From Bacillus dicomae (GTDB lineage Bacteria > Bacillota > Bacilli > Bacillales > Bacillaceae_G), in NCBI RefSeq assembly GCF_006494425.1, contig NZ_VHIV01000001.1, forward strand, positions 1-64,000: a stretch of DNA of 64,000 bases. Direction: 5' to 3'. The notes beneath the pieces are model-generated. The model was given only the letters and a program-made list of their open reading frames with translations. It ran no database searches and was not told the origin of the DNA. Positions 50,821 through 59,037 of this stretch are shown here, piece after piece. The number at the start of each line of letters is the position of its first letter. Position 1 is the first letter of the stretch. Both the position numbers and the translations under genes were made by a program.

Positions 50821-52006
50821 CTGTGTTTTTATTTCCATGCTTTTGTTTTCTTACATTTGTAATATAAATGAACAAGAAAGCAATAAGTAATAAAGAGGAA
50901 TAACGATATACAGTTGCGTAGTTTGTAAAATGTGCAATGAATCCAAAGATAATCGCACCAGCACCAATTCCAAGGTCAAATGCTGAGAAGAATGTAGCTG
51001 TTGCGACTCCTCGTCGGTGCGGTGCTACTCGGTCGATCATCCATGCTTGTAATGCCGGTTGAATCGCTCCAAAACCACTTCCGTAGCATGCTGCTGCAAT
51101 AATTAAACTTGGAATTGTAGTCGTATACGATAATAAAATAATACCTGTAAACGTAATAATAACTCCTGGAACAATAACGAATGCATGACCTTTCGAATCA
51201 TATAACTTCCCAGAAAACGGACGTGTGACAGCGATCGCAAGTGCATTAAATAAGAAGAAAAGGCTAATATCAGCAATTCCGACTTCCGTAGCAAATAACG
51301 TAATAAAACTTCCGATTCCTCCGTACATTAATGTAATACATAATATTAATAATGAAGGAAGTAAAGCTTTTCGCTCAATAAATCCATCGAGAAAGGTACC
51401 AGATGTTTGCAGTGGTGATTGTGGCGATTTTTTGATTTGAAGTAGTTTCGTTAATATTAATGAAACAATTGTACAGGAAAGTGCACATAAAAAAAGAATC
51501 GTGAAGTTATATTTTTGCATAAGCCAAAGTCCGATAAGTGGACCGAGCGCCATTGCAATTGTTCCAGAAAGACCGAAATATCCCATGCCTTCACCGCGGC
51601 GTGCTTGCGGAATTAAATCTGAAACGACAGTCCCATATGTAGTCGTTGTAATACCAAAACCAGCCCCGTGTAAAATTCGAACGGCAAGCAATAGGAAAAC
51701 AGTTGAAGCGAAAAGATAACTACCCATAGCGAGTAAACAAATAGCGGTACCGATCATTAAAATGATTTTTTTGCTGAATTTTTGCAGTGCATTTCCAGTT
51801 AGCGGCCTCACAAAAAGTGCTGCAACGGTAAACATACCGACAACAAATCCGATATTGGAACTTGTGCCACCAATTTCTTTTACATAAACAGGTAAAGTCG
51901 GAATTAACATTTGAAACCCTAAAAACATACATAAGTTTGCTAGAATTAGCGCAAAAAACTCTTTCGTCCATAATGGTTCTCGTTTTACGAGTATTGCTTC
52001 TCCCAT
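50804..52006 (-). CDS. MFS transporter
   Basis: 400-residue, 12-helix major facilitator. TGNALQKFSKKIIL stands at the loop-2-3 motif position, and LHGAGFGITTTTYGTVVSDLIPQARRGEGMGYFGLSG is typical of the YfkF/YwoG-like DHA1 group. The start is ATG 52006 after TAGGGGATGAATAC; the 47 extra codons upstream lack a site and are not transporter-like. Substrate unknown. Divergent from the first MupG gene with no clear shared operator. Confidence 0.9.
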   Translation of the reverse strand: MGEAILVKREPLWTKEFFALILANLCMFLGFQMLIPTLPVYVKEIGGTSSNIGFVVGMFTVAALFVRPLTGNALQKFSKKIILMIGTAICLLAMGSYLFASTVFLLLAVRILHGAGFGITTTTYGTVVSDLIPQARRGEGMGYFGLSGTIAMALGPLIGLWLMQKYNFTILFLCALSCTIVSLILTKLLQIKKSPQSPLQTSGTFLDGFIERKALLPSLLILCITLMYGGIGSFITLFATEVGIADISLFFLFNALAIAVTRPFSGKLYDSKGHAFVIVPGVIITFTGIILLSYTTTIPSLIIAAACYGSGFGAIQPALQAWMIDRVAPHRRGVATATFFSAFDLGIGAGAIIFGFIAHFTNYATVYRYSSLLLIAFLFIYITNVRKQKHGNKNTEKAAG

Positions 52007-52325
52007 GTATTCATCCCCTATATAAAAAAATTCTCTTTTCTTTCGAGTATATGTATTGGCCAATGTAACAGTCAAGGAAGGTGCCTTGAAAACGTACAAC
52101 AATTTTCGAGGTGAAAAAACTGACAAATTTGTGTAAAAGCTACACAACTATGAAAAAAAGTTGTAAAGTATAGATGTATAGACTTGTAGTAATTATGAAT
52201 GATAGAAATTGTTTTCTCTTTAAAGAAAGCGGATTCAAAAGTAGTGAATGAGAAGGGGATATATACTTTTTCACTACATATATTTGAAAAGGTTTACAAA
52301 ACAATGAAGAAAGAGGCGTGTACAT
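52007..52325. other. Divergent intergenic region MFS / MupG
   Basis: 319 bases. The only supported element is a cre-like site at 52285-52298 close to the MupG start. No terminator, riboswitch or supported small gene was seen. Confidence 0.4.
52285..52298 (+). promoter_or_regulatory. Candidate CcpA (cre) site before the PTS/MupG cluster
   Basis: TGAAAAGGTTTACA matches 13 of 14 positions of TGWNANCGNTNWCA, 27 bases before the first MupG start; expected for catabolite control of a sugar PTS locus. Confidence 0.45.
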
Positions 52326-53414
52326 ATGAGACGATTAGGTATTTCTATTTATCCAGAACATTCAACGGTAGAGAAAGATAAGGAATATTTAACATTAGCA
52401 AGTAAATACGGATTTACACGTGTATTCACATGCTTATTGTCTGTAGATGGAGAAAAAGAGAAAATTATAGAAGAGTTTAAAGAAACGATCTCTCATGCAA
52501 ATGCATTAGGGTTCCAAGTATTAGTTGATATTAGTCCAGCTGTTTTTGAACAACTAGGTATTTCTTATAATGATTTATCATTCTTCCATGAACTAGGTGC
52601 GTATGGTATTCGTTTAGATGTCGGGTTCTCTGGATTAGAAGAATCGATTATGACTTACAATCCATATGGTTTGAAAATTGAAATTAATATGAGTAACGGT
52701 ACGAAGTATGTAGATAACATTATGAGCCATAGACCAAATCGTGAAAATTTAATTGGTTGTCATAATTTTTATCCGCATCGTTATTCAGGATTATCATACG
52801 ATCATTTTATTAAATGCTCGAAACAATTTAAAGGTTACGGTATGAGAACTGCTGCTTTTATTTCATCATTTGATGCAACATACGGACCTTGGCCAGTAAC
52901 AGAGGGGTTATGTACGTTAGAGCAGCATCGTGAACTACCGATGACAACACAAGCGAAGCATTTATTTGCGACAGAATTAATTGATGACGTTATTATTGCG
53001 AATGCGTATGCGTCAGCAGAAGAATTAGAGGCACTAGGTGCATTAAATAAAGAGAAACAAACATTTGATATAGGGCTATATGATACAACAACAGAACTAG
53101 AAAGAATTATCGTATTAGACGAACCTCATTTTTATCGCGGAGATGTATCTGAATATATGATTCGCTCGACACAAAGTCGTGTGAAATATAAAAAAGAAGA
53201 GTTCAAACCACATAATACACGCGAAATTAAACGTGGTGATCTTTTAATTGATAATGAGCAGTATGGCCAATATAAAGGTGAATTGCAAATTGCTTTAAAA
53301 GATATGGTGAATACAGGAAAAACAAATGTAGTTGGCCGAATTGTGGAAGAAGAAATTTTCTTATTAGATTATTTACAAGCATGGGATAAATTCGGATTTA
53401 CATTAAAGAAATAG
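52326..53414 (+). CDS. 6-phospho-N-acetylmuramidase-like protein (MupG/DUF871), copy 1
   Basis: 362 residues. A TIM barrel (1-235) with LGISIYPEHST, FTRVFTCLLSV, GAYGIRLDVGFSG and LIGCHNFYPHRYSGL, then a small C-terminal beta domain ending EEIFLLDYLQAWDKFG. This family includes S. aureus MupG, which cleaves MurNAc-6-phosphate-beta-1,4-GlcNAc taken up by a PTS. AGAGGCG precedes the ATG. A terminator follows it, so the regulator gene after it has its own promoter. It has a paralog at 57804, about 60 percent identical by eye. Confidence 0.9.
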   Translation: MRRLGISIYPEHSTVEKDKEYLTLASKYGFTRVFTCLLSVDGEKEKIIEEFKETISHANALGFQVLVDISPAVFEQLGISYNDLSFFHELGAYGIRLDVGFSGLEESIMTYNPYGLKIEINMSNGTKYVDNIMSHRPNRENLIGCHNFYPHRYSGLSYDHFIKCSKQFKGYGMRTAAFISSFDATYGPWPVTEGLCTLEQHRELPMTTQAKHLFATELIDDVIIANAYASAEELEALGALNKEKQTFDIGLYDTTTELERIIVLDEPHFYRGDVSEYMIRSTQSRVKYKKEEFKPHNTREIKRGDLLIDNEQYGQYKGELQIALKDMVNTGKTNVVGRIVEEEIFLLDYLQAWDKFGFTLKK

Positions 53415-53423
53415 ATCACATAA

Positions 53424-53463
53424 AAGGGAAAAACTACTGACTTCAGCAGCTTTTTCCTTTTTA
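53424..53463 (+). terminator. Terminator after MupG copy 1
   Basis: Stem AAAGGGAAAAA-CT-ACTG / CAGC-AG-CTTTTTCCTTT, imperfect, T-rich tail. Confidence 0.65.
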
Positions 53464-53488
53464 TATATAAAGAGTGAGAGGAATAGCT

Positions 53489-55429
53489 ATGACAAAAGTG
53501 CATCAGCGATTAATTTCTATTTTAGAGGAGTTTTTAGAAGAGAAATCGATGTTAAACCGAGCGTTTTTAGCGAGCCGTTTACATGTATCAACGAAGACGA
53601 TTCAAAAAGATATAAAATTATTAAATGATATATTGGAAGAAAATGGAGCTAAAATCGAATCGCAACGAGGAACTGGATACGACTTAGAAATTATACAAAC
53701 GAAGAAGTTTGAAGAGTTTTGCGTGAGTCTATTTCAAAAACAGACGGAAAAAATCCCAACTTCTTATGAAGAAAGGATAGCGTACATTCTGCAACGTATT
53801 TTAACGACAGAAGGGTATGTGAAGCTTTCACAGTTAGCAGAGGAGATTTATGTGAGTAAATCGACTGTAAACTTAATTATGAAGGATGTTACAGATATAT
53901 GTGGTCGCTATAAATTACAAATTGAAAAGAGACCATATTATGGTATACGTATTGTGGGAGAGGAATTTCATATTCGTTCTTGCTTATCACAATACGGTTT
54001 ACCGCGTTATGATCATACTCCGTTTCATGAACAATTTGAGCAGAGTGATACATATTTATCGTTACCTCATATACCGCTTATCCGTTCAGTTATATTAAAG
54101 TATATCGAGGAAGGGACGATATATTTATCAGATATAGAAACTGATAATTTAGTCATTCATATTGCAATTGCATTAAAGCGTTGTGAAGATCAACACTATA
54201 TGAAAGGACTGAATGCGGAGCAGGCTGAACTTATCATAAAGAAAGAATATACAATTGCGAAACAGATTGTAGGAGATTTAGAGAAAGAGTTGCATCTTTC
54301 ATTTCCAGAAGAAGAAGTTTTATATGTAACAATGCATTTATTAAGTTCTGCTGTTACAGCGAAAGATCGTTATGAAAATGTGGAAGAACTATTAGGGAAA
54401 GAGTTATATGCATTCATGCAACATATTCTTTTTAAAGTAGCAGAAGAACGGAATCTTATTTTTTATTATGATGAAGAATTATTATTCGGGTTTGGTGTTC
54501 ATTTAAAAACGTTATTAAATCGTTTGAAGTATAAGTTAAATACGAGAAATCCCCTTTTGGCAGAAGTGAAAAAGAATTATCCGTATGCTTTTGAAATTGC
54601 GGTTCTCGTTGGAGATATAATTGGTGAATATACGGGAGAATCGATTCCGGAAAGTGAAATTGGTTACATTGCGATTCACTTCGGCGGAGCGATGAGCCGT
54701 TTACAGGAACAGAATCAAAAGAAGAGATGTTTATTAGTGTGCGCGACTGGTCAAGGAAGTGCCCAGCTATTGAAATATAAAATTCTATCACAGTTCCGAG
54801 ATAAATTAGAGATTGTAGGGATTACAGGCTATTATCAATTGAAAGTAGAAGATCTTTATAAAGAAAAGATAGATTGTATTATTAGTACAATTCATATACC
54901 GAGTGGTTTGCCTGTGCCGGTTATAAAAGTGAATTCTATATTTGATGATAAAGAGATTAAATCGATTGGACAGCAGTTATTTACGCATGTGAATAATAGT
55001 GTACAGCAATATATAAAGGACGATTTAATCTTTTTAAATCATAGTGCTTCTTCAAAAGAAGAGGTTATCCGATTTTTATGTGAGAAAGCTGCTGAGAAAA
55101 ACTATGTACCAGAAAACTTTTATGATTCTGTTATGGAAAGAGAAAATACATCTCCGACAGCAGTTGGGAATTTAGTTGCGATTCCTCATCCGATGCAGTT
55201 AGTAAGTGCGGAAACATTTTTGATGTTTTGTACACTTGAAAAGGCTGTTGATTGGGGAGATAAGAAAGTACAAGTTATTATTTTATTTAGTGTAAAGCGC
55301 AATAATAATGAAGATTTACAACGCCTTTATGATTTTTTATATGATATTATGTCTAGTCAAAGTACGATAGAGAAATTAACTCAGACTGAAGGTGTTGAAG
55401 AATTTCAAGAGATTTTATTATCGTTTTAA
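53489..55429 (+). CDS. PRD-domain PTS transcriptional activator (BglG/MtlR/LicR type)
   Basis: 646 residues. Order: DeoR-like HTH (about 1-65, FLASRLHVSTKTIQKDIKLLN), Mga-type HTH (about 90-150), two PRDs (about 165-280 and 290-395, with conserved His such as VIHIAIAL and YVTMHLL), a Gat-like EIIB domain (CLLVCATGQGSAQLLKYKI) and a C-terminal fructose-type EIIA domain (AIPHP). It would activate the PTS genes downstream when the sugar is transported and be controlled by HPr and EIIB phosphorylation. ATG 53489 after GAGAGGAATAGCT. Confidence 0.93.
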   Translation: MTKVHQRLISILEEFLEEKSMLNRAFLASRLHVSTKTIQKDIKLLNDILEENGAKIESQRGTGYDLEIIQTKKFEEFCVSLFQKQTEKIPTSYEERIAYILQRILTTEGYVKLSQLAEEIYVSKSTVNLIMKDVTDICGRYKLQIEKRPYYGIRIVGEEFHIRSCLSQYGLPRYDHTPFHEQFEQSDTYLSLPHIPLIRSVILKYIEEGTIYLSDIETDNLVIHIAIALKRCEDQHYMKGLNAEQAELIIKKEYTIAKQIVGDLEKELHLSFPEEEVLYVTMHLLSSAVTAKDRYENVEELLGKELYAFMQHILFKVAEERNLIFYYDEELLFGFGVHLKTLLNRLKYKLNTRNPLLAEVKKNYPYAFEIAVLVGDIIGEYTGESIPESEIGYIAIHFGGAMSRLQEQNQKKRCLLVCATGQGSAQLLKYKILSQFRDKLEIVGITGYYQLKVEDLYKEKIDCIISTIHIPSGLPVPVIKVNSIFDDKEIKSIGQQLFTHVNNSVQQYIKDDLIFLNHSASSKEEVIRFLCEKAAEKNYVPENFYDSVMERENTSPTAVGNLVAIPHPMQLVSAETFLMFCTLEKAVDWGDKKVQVIILFSVKRNNNEDLQRLYDFLYDIMSSQSTIEKLTQTEGVEEFQEILLSF

Positions 55430-55438
55430 AAAAGTATA

Positions 55439-55472
55439 TAAAAACTTCCGTTACATAACGGAAGTTTTTTAT
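55439..55472 (+). terminator. Terminator of the regulator gene
   Basis: 12-pair stem AAAACTTCCGTT / AACGGAAGTTTT and T6. Confidence 0.9.
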
Positions 55473-55539
55473 GTTTAATTGTATGCGTTTTCATAATAAG
55501 ATAACAATATAGAAAAAAGATAGCTTGGGGGAATTTAAA

Positions 55540-55860
55540 ATGACTGATATGCAAACTCCATTTGCGTTAATTTTACATGGTGGCAATGCTAGAAGCGCAG
55601 CGCTTGAGGCAATCGCTTTTGCAAGACAAGGAGATTTTGAGAATGCGAATGAAAAGATGACACTTGCTAGTGAAGAAATTTCAGCAGCTCATCGTATTCA
55701 AACAGACTTAATTCAGGAAGAAGCAAGAGGAAATCATGCAGAAATCAGTTTACTGTTAGTGCATGCACAAGATCATTTAATGAATGCAATTACAGTGAAA
55801 GAACTTGCTGAAGAATTTATTACTCTTCATAAACGAGTAGAAGAGAAAGTGACAGTATAA
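55540..55860 (+). CDS. PTS EIIA component, lactose/cellobiose family
   Basis: 106-residue trimeric helical EIIA. The phosphorylated His75 is in LLLVHAQDHLMNA, with the nearby Asp78 of the trimer metal site; ILHGGNARSAALEAIAFARQGDFENA is the family N terminus. It passes phosphate from HPr to EIIB. ATG 55540 after TTGGGGGAATTTAAA. First gene of the PTS operon. Confidence 0.95.
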   Translation: MTDMQTPFALILHGGNARSAALEAIAFARQGDFENANEKMTLASEEISAAHRIQTDLIQEEARGNHAEISLLLVHAQDHLMNAITVKELAEEFITLHKRVEEKVTV

Positions 55861-55861
55861 G

Positions 55862-56167
55862 ATGTACATTTTATTATGTTGTGCAGCAGGTATGTCAACG
55901 AGTATGGTTGTAAGAAAAATGCAAGAAGAGGCAAAGAAACAAGGGAAGGATTATAAAATTAAAGCAGTTGATTCAGAACTTGTGAAACTGGAGATAAAAA
56001 ATGCTGATGTCGTTTTAATCGGACCACAGGTGAAGTATTTATTTCCAGCTGTAGAGTTTCTTGCAAATTCATACAATATACCAGTTGCGATTATAGACCA
56101 ACGAGATTATGGCATGTGTGATGGTTTGAAAGTATTGAAGCAAGCAGAACAATTAGTTTTAGCATAA
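55862..56167 (+). CDS. PTS EIIB component, lactose/cellobiose family
   Basis: 101-residue cytosolic EIIB with the active-site Cys7 in CCAAGMSTSMVVRKM. It accepts phosphate from EIIA and gives it to the incoming sugar in EIIC. It starts one base after the EIIA stop. Confidence 0.95.
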   Translation: MYILLCCAAGMSTSMVVRKMQEEAKKQGKDYKIKAVDSELVKLEIKNADVVLIGPQVKYLFPAVEFLANSYNIPVAIIDQRDYGMCDGLKVLKQAEQLVLA

Positions 56168-56249
56168 TTATATTTTTTTAAATATAAACATTATAATGTT
56201 ATAACTTTATTTCATTCTTTCGTAGTAAAGAGAAAGAGGAGGGGTTTTG

Positions 56250-57560
56250 ATGAATGGTTTTATGAGTTTTATGGAACAAAAGATTATGCCAACAACACAA
56301 AAGATTGCTGGACAGCGACATTTACTAGCAATTCGAAATGGGGTTATTTCTACATTACCGTTAACGATTGTCGGATCATTTTTCGTTATCTTTTTAAACT
56401 TACCAATTGATGCATATATGGAGTGGATTGCACCGTTTCGCCATATTTTAGATATTCCATTCCGATTTACAGTAGGCTTAATGGCGTTATACGCAGCATT
56501 TGGGGTAGGGGCTTCGCTCGCGAACTTTTATCAACTCAATCAGTTAAGTGCAGGATTACTATCTGTACTCGCCTTTTTACTAGCATCAGTTGAACCAATT
56601 CAAATTACGAAAGCTGTACCAGGTGTTATTGATGCAGGCAGATATATTTCAGTAGGAACATTAAGTGCAACATCTTTATTCGGCGCAATTGTTACAGCAT
56701 TGATTGCAGTAGAAATTTATCACTTTATGATTAAGCATAATATCTCAATTAAATTACCAGATAGTGTACCACCAGCAGTTTCAAATTCGTTTGCAGCATT
56801 AATTCCAACGTTAGCAGTTATTCTTTTATTCTGGGGCATTCGTTACGGTTTGAAATTTGATGTAAATACAACAATCACATACTTAATCGCACCATTAAAA
56901 TCAGTATTAGTAGGAAATAATTTATTCGGCGGTTTATTAACAGTATTCTTAATCGTATTCTTCTGGTCATTCGGTATACATGGGCCAGCAATTTTAGGAC
57001 CAATCATTCGTCCGATGTGGGATTCAGCAATTCTTGAAAATATGGAAGTATTCACAGCTACAGGAAATGCACATCAATTACCAAACTTATTTACAGAGCA
57101 ATTTATTCAATGGTTCGTATGGATCGGTGGATCAGGCTCAACGTTAGCTTTAGTAATTATGTTTATGTTCTCTAAATCTAAGTTCCTAAAAGAGTTAGGT
57201 AGATTATCATTTGTACCAGGTTTATTCAATATTAACGAACCGATTATTTTCGGGGCACCAATTGTAATGAACCCAATCTTAATTATTCCGTTCGTTATTA
57301 CACCGTTAGTGACAACGACAGTATCATATTTCGCAGTTGTTTCAGGAATGATTCCACTCATGATGGCGAAATTGCCATTTACGATGTTAGCGCCAATTGC
57401 AGCGGTTATTAGTACGGACTGGACAATTATGGCTGGTGTACTTGTACTTGTTAACTTTGTTATCTCATTCGTTATTTACTATCCGTTCTTCAAAATGTAT
57501 GAGAAACAACAATTAGCAGGAGAGGAGAAAGAAAAATGCTCGGAGCAATTATCATCTTAA
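56250..57560 (+). CDS. PTS EIIC permease, lactose/cellobiose family
   Basis: 436-residue membrane permease, about ten helices, with the family N terminus AGQRHLLAIRNGVISTLPLTIVGSFFVI, GIHGPAIL in the substrate region and LFNINEPIIFGAPIVMNP. Lac-family EIICs take beta-linked disaccharides. With MupG in the operon, MurNAc-GlcNAc or a related amino-disaccharide is more likely than cellobiose, by context. ATG 56250 follows GAGGAGGGGTTTTG; the TTG at 56247 is part of that spacer. It overlaps the next gene by 25 bases. Confidence 0.94.
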   Translation: MNGFMSFMEQKIMPTTQKIAGQRHLLAIRNGVISTLPLTIVGSFFVIFLNLPIDAYMEWIAPFRHILDIPFRFTVGLMALYAAFGVGASLANFYQLNQLSAGLLSVLAFLLASVEPIQITKAVPGVIDAGRYISVGTLSATSLFGAIVTALIAVEIYHFMIKHNISIKLPDSVPPAVSNSFAALIPTLAVILLFWGIRYGLKFDVNTTITYLIAPLKSVLVGNNLFGGLLTVFLIVFFWSFGIHGPAILGPIIRPMWDSAILENMEVFTATGNAHQLPNLFTEQFIQWFVWIGGSGSTLALVIMFMFSKSKFLKELGRLSFVPGLFNINEPIIFGAPIVMNPILIIPFVITPLVTTTVSYFAVVSGMIPLMMAKLPFTMLAPIAAVISTDWTIMAGVLVLVNFVISFVIYYPFFKMYEKQQLAGEEKEKCSEQLSS

Positions 57561-57814
57561 TTACATTTGTAGCGGGGCAGTGTATTGCACATTATTCAAA
57601 ATGGGTACAAAGTAAATCGTTATTAGTTTTACTATTAGTATCAATTGTATTTATCGGTTGTTCAATGGGTGCCTATGTAATGTTAGGGTTACAATCACCG
57701 TACGTAATTATTGTACCAACGATTTTATGTGCAACATGTTTATCTGCAAAATATAGATTTACGAGCATGGCATTAATACAACGTGTGAAGGAGATGCAAA
57801 AGCATGGAGCGTAA
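57536..57814 (+). CDS. Small membrane protein in the PTS operon
   Basis: 92 residues with three hydrophobic helices (about 1-16, 28-46 and 50-67) and a charged tail MALIQRVKEMQKHGA. It starts inside the EIIC 3' end after GGAGAGGAGAAAG and overlaps MupG copy 2 by 11 bases, so it is firmly embedded in the operon between permease and hydrolase. I do not recognise it. The tight coupling suggests a helper of the PTS or of wall-sugar uptake, which is inference. Confidence 0.78.
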   Translation: MLGAIIILITFVAGQCIAHYSKWVQSKSLLVLLLVSIVFIGCSMGAYVMLGLQSPYVIIVPTILCATCLSAKYRFTSMALIQRVKEMQKHGA

Positions 57815-58889
57815 ATTAGGAATTTCACTTTATCCAGAGCATTCAACGAAAGAAAAAGATATGGCATACATTTCGGCAGCGGCACGCCACGGTTTTTCAA
57901 GAATATTCACATGTTTATTATCTGTGAATCGTCCGAAAGAAGAGATTGTAGCTGAATTTAAAGAAATTATTCATCATGCAAAAGATAACAATATGGAAGT
58001 TATTTTAGATGTAGCTCCAGCAGTATTCGATCAACTGGGCATTAGCTATAGTGATCTATCATTCTTCGCAGAGTTAGGTGCAGATGGTATTCGTTTAGAT
58101 TTAGGGTTTGATGGATTAACTGAAGCGAAGATGACGAATAATCCGTATGGCTTAAAAATTGAGCTAAACGTAAGTAACGATATTGCGTACTTAGAAAATA
58201 TTCTTTCGCATCAAGCGAATAAGTCAGCTTTAATTGGTTGTCATAATTTCTATCCGCAAAAATTCACTGGACTTCCGTATGATTATTTTATCCGTTGTAG
58301 TGAACGCTTTAAAAAGCACGGTATTCGTACGGCTGCCTTTATTACATCACATGCAGCTAACATCGGTCCATGGGATATTAACGACGGATTATGTACGCTA
58401 GAAGGGCATCGTAACTTACCGATTGAAGTACAAGCGAAACATTTATGGGCAACAGGGCTAATTGATGATGTGATTATCGGAAATGCTTATGCGAGTGAAG
58501 AAGAGTTAGAGAAACTAGGAAACTTAAATCGTTACATGTTACAGCTAAAAGTAAACTTTGTAGACGAGGTGACTGAAGTAGAGAAGAGAGCTACACTGCA
58601 AGAATTACACGTAAGACGCGGTGACATAACAGAATATATGGTACGTTCTACAGAAGTGCGTAAAAAATACAAAGACTATGACTTCCCAGTGCGCGAAAGT
58701 GTACTACAGGAAAGAGGGCAAGTTGTAATAGGTAACAACTCATTTGGTAAGTATAAAGGCGAACTACAAATCATTCTAAAAGAAATGCCGATAGATGAAC
58801 GGAAAAATATTGTCGGTACAATTGCAGAAGAAGAGTTATTCTTACTAGATTATGTAGGAGCTTGGACGCAGTTTACTTGTGTGGAATAG
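57804..58889 (+). CDS. 6-phospho-N-acetylmuramidase-like protein (MupG/DUF871), copy 2
   Basis: 361 residues, same build as copy 1: barrel with LGISLYPEHST, FSRIFTCLLSV, GADGIRLDLGFDG and LIGCHNFYPQKFTGL, and the C-terminal beta domain ending FLLDYVGAWTQF. AAGGAGATGCAAAAGC precedes the ATG. As the last gene of the PTS operon it is the likely hydrolase for the phosphorylated sugar imported by EIIABC. No MurQ etherase gene lies here, so later steps must be encoded elsewhere. Confidence 0.92.
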   Translation: MERKLGISLYPEHSTKEKDMAYISAAARHGFSRIFTCLLSVNRPKEEIVAEFKEIIHHAKDNNMEVILDVAPAVFDQLGISYSDLSFFAELGADGIRLDLGFDGLTEAKMTNNPYGLKIELNVSNDIAYLENILSHQANKSALIGCHNFYPQKFTGLPYDYFIRCSERFKKHGIRTAAFITSHAANIGPWDINDGLCTLEGHRNLPIEVQAKHLWATGLIDDVIIGNAYASEEELEKLGNLNRYMLQLKVNFVDEVTEVEKRATLQELHVRRGDITEYMVRSTEVRKKYKDYDFPVRESVLQERGQVVIGNNSFGKYKGELQIILKEMPIDERKNIVGTIAEEELFLLDYVGAWTQFTCVE

Positions 58890-58901
58890 GGAAGTACAAG
58901 G

Positions 58902-58929
58902 GGAGGATGCTATGGCATCCTCTTTTTTC
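58902..58929 (+). terminator. Terminator of the PTS operon
   Basis: Stem GAGGATGC / GCATCCTC and T6. Confidence 0.9.
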
Positions 58930-58994
58930 TGTTGAAATAGTAATCTATCGTATATAGAATTGGACGGGAGTGAAGGGGAAAGAATGTAAGAACC

Positions 58995-59032
58995 AAAAAA
59001 AGAGTCAGTCTCAACGAGACTGACTCTTTTTT
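58995..59032 (-). terminator. Terminator of the SH3b/3D gene
   Basis: 12-pair stem AGAGTCAGTCTC / GAGACTGACTCT with A7 and T6 flanks, usable in both directions. Confidence 0.9.
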
Positions 59033-59037
59033 ACTAA

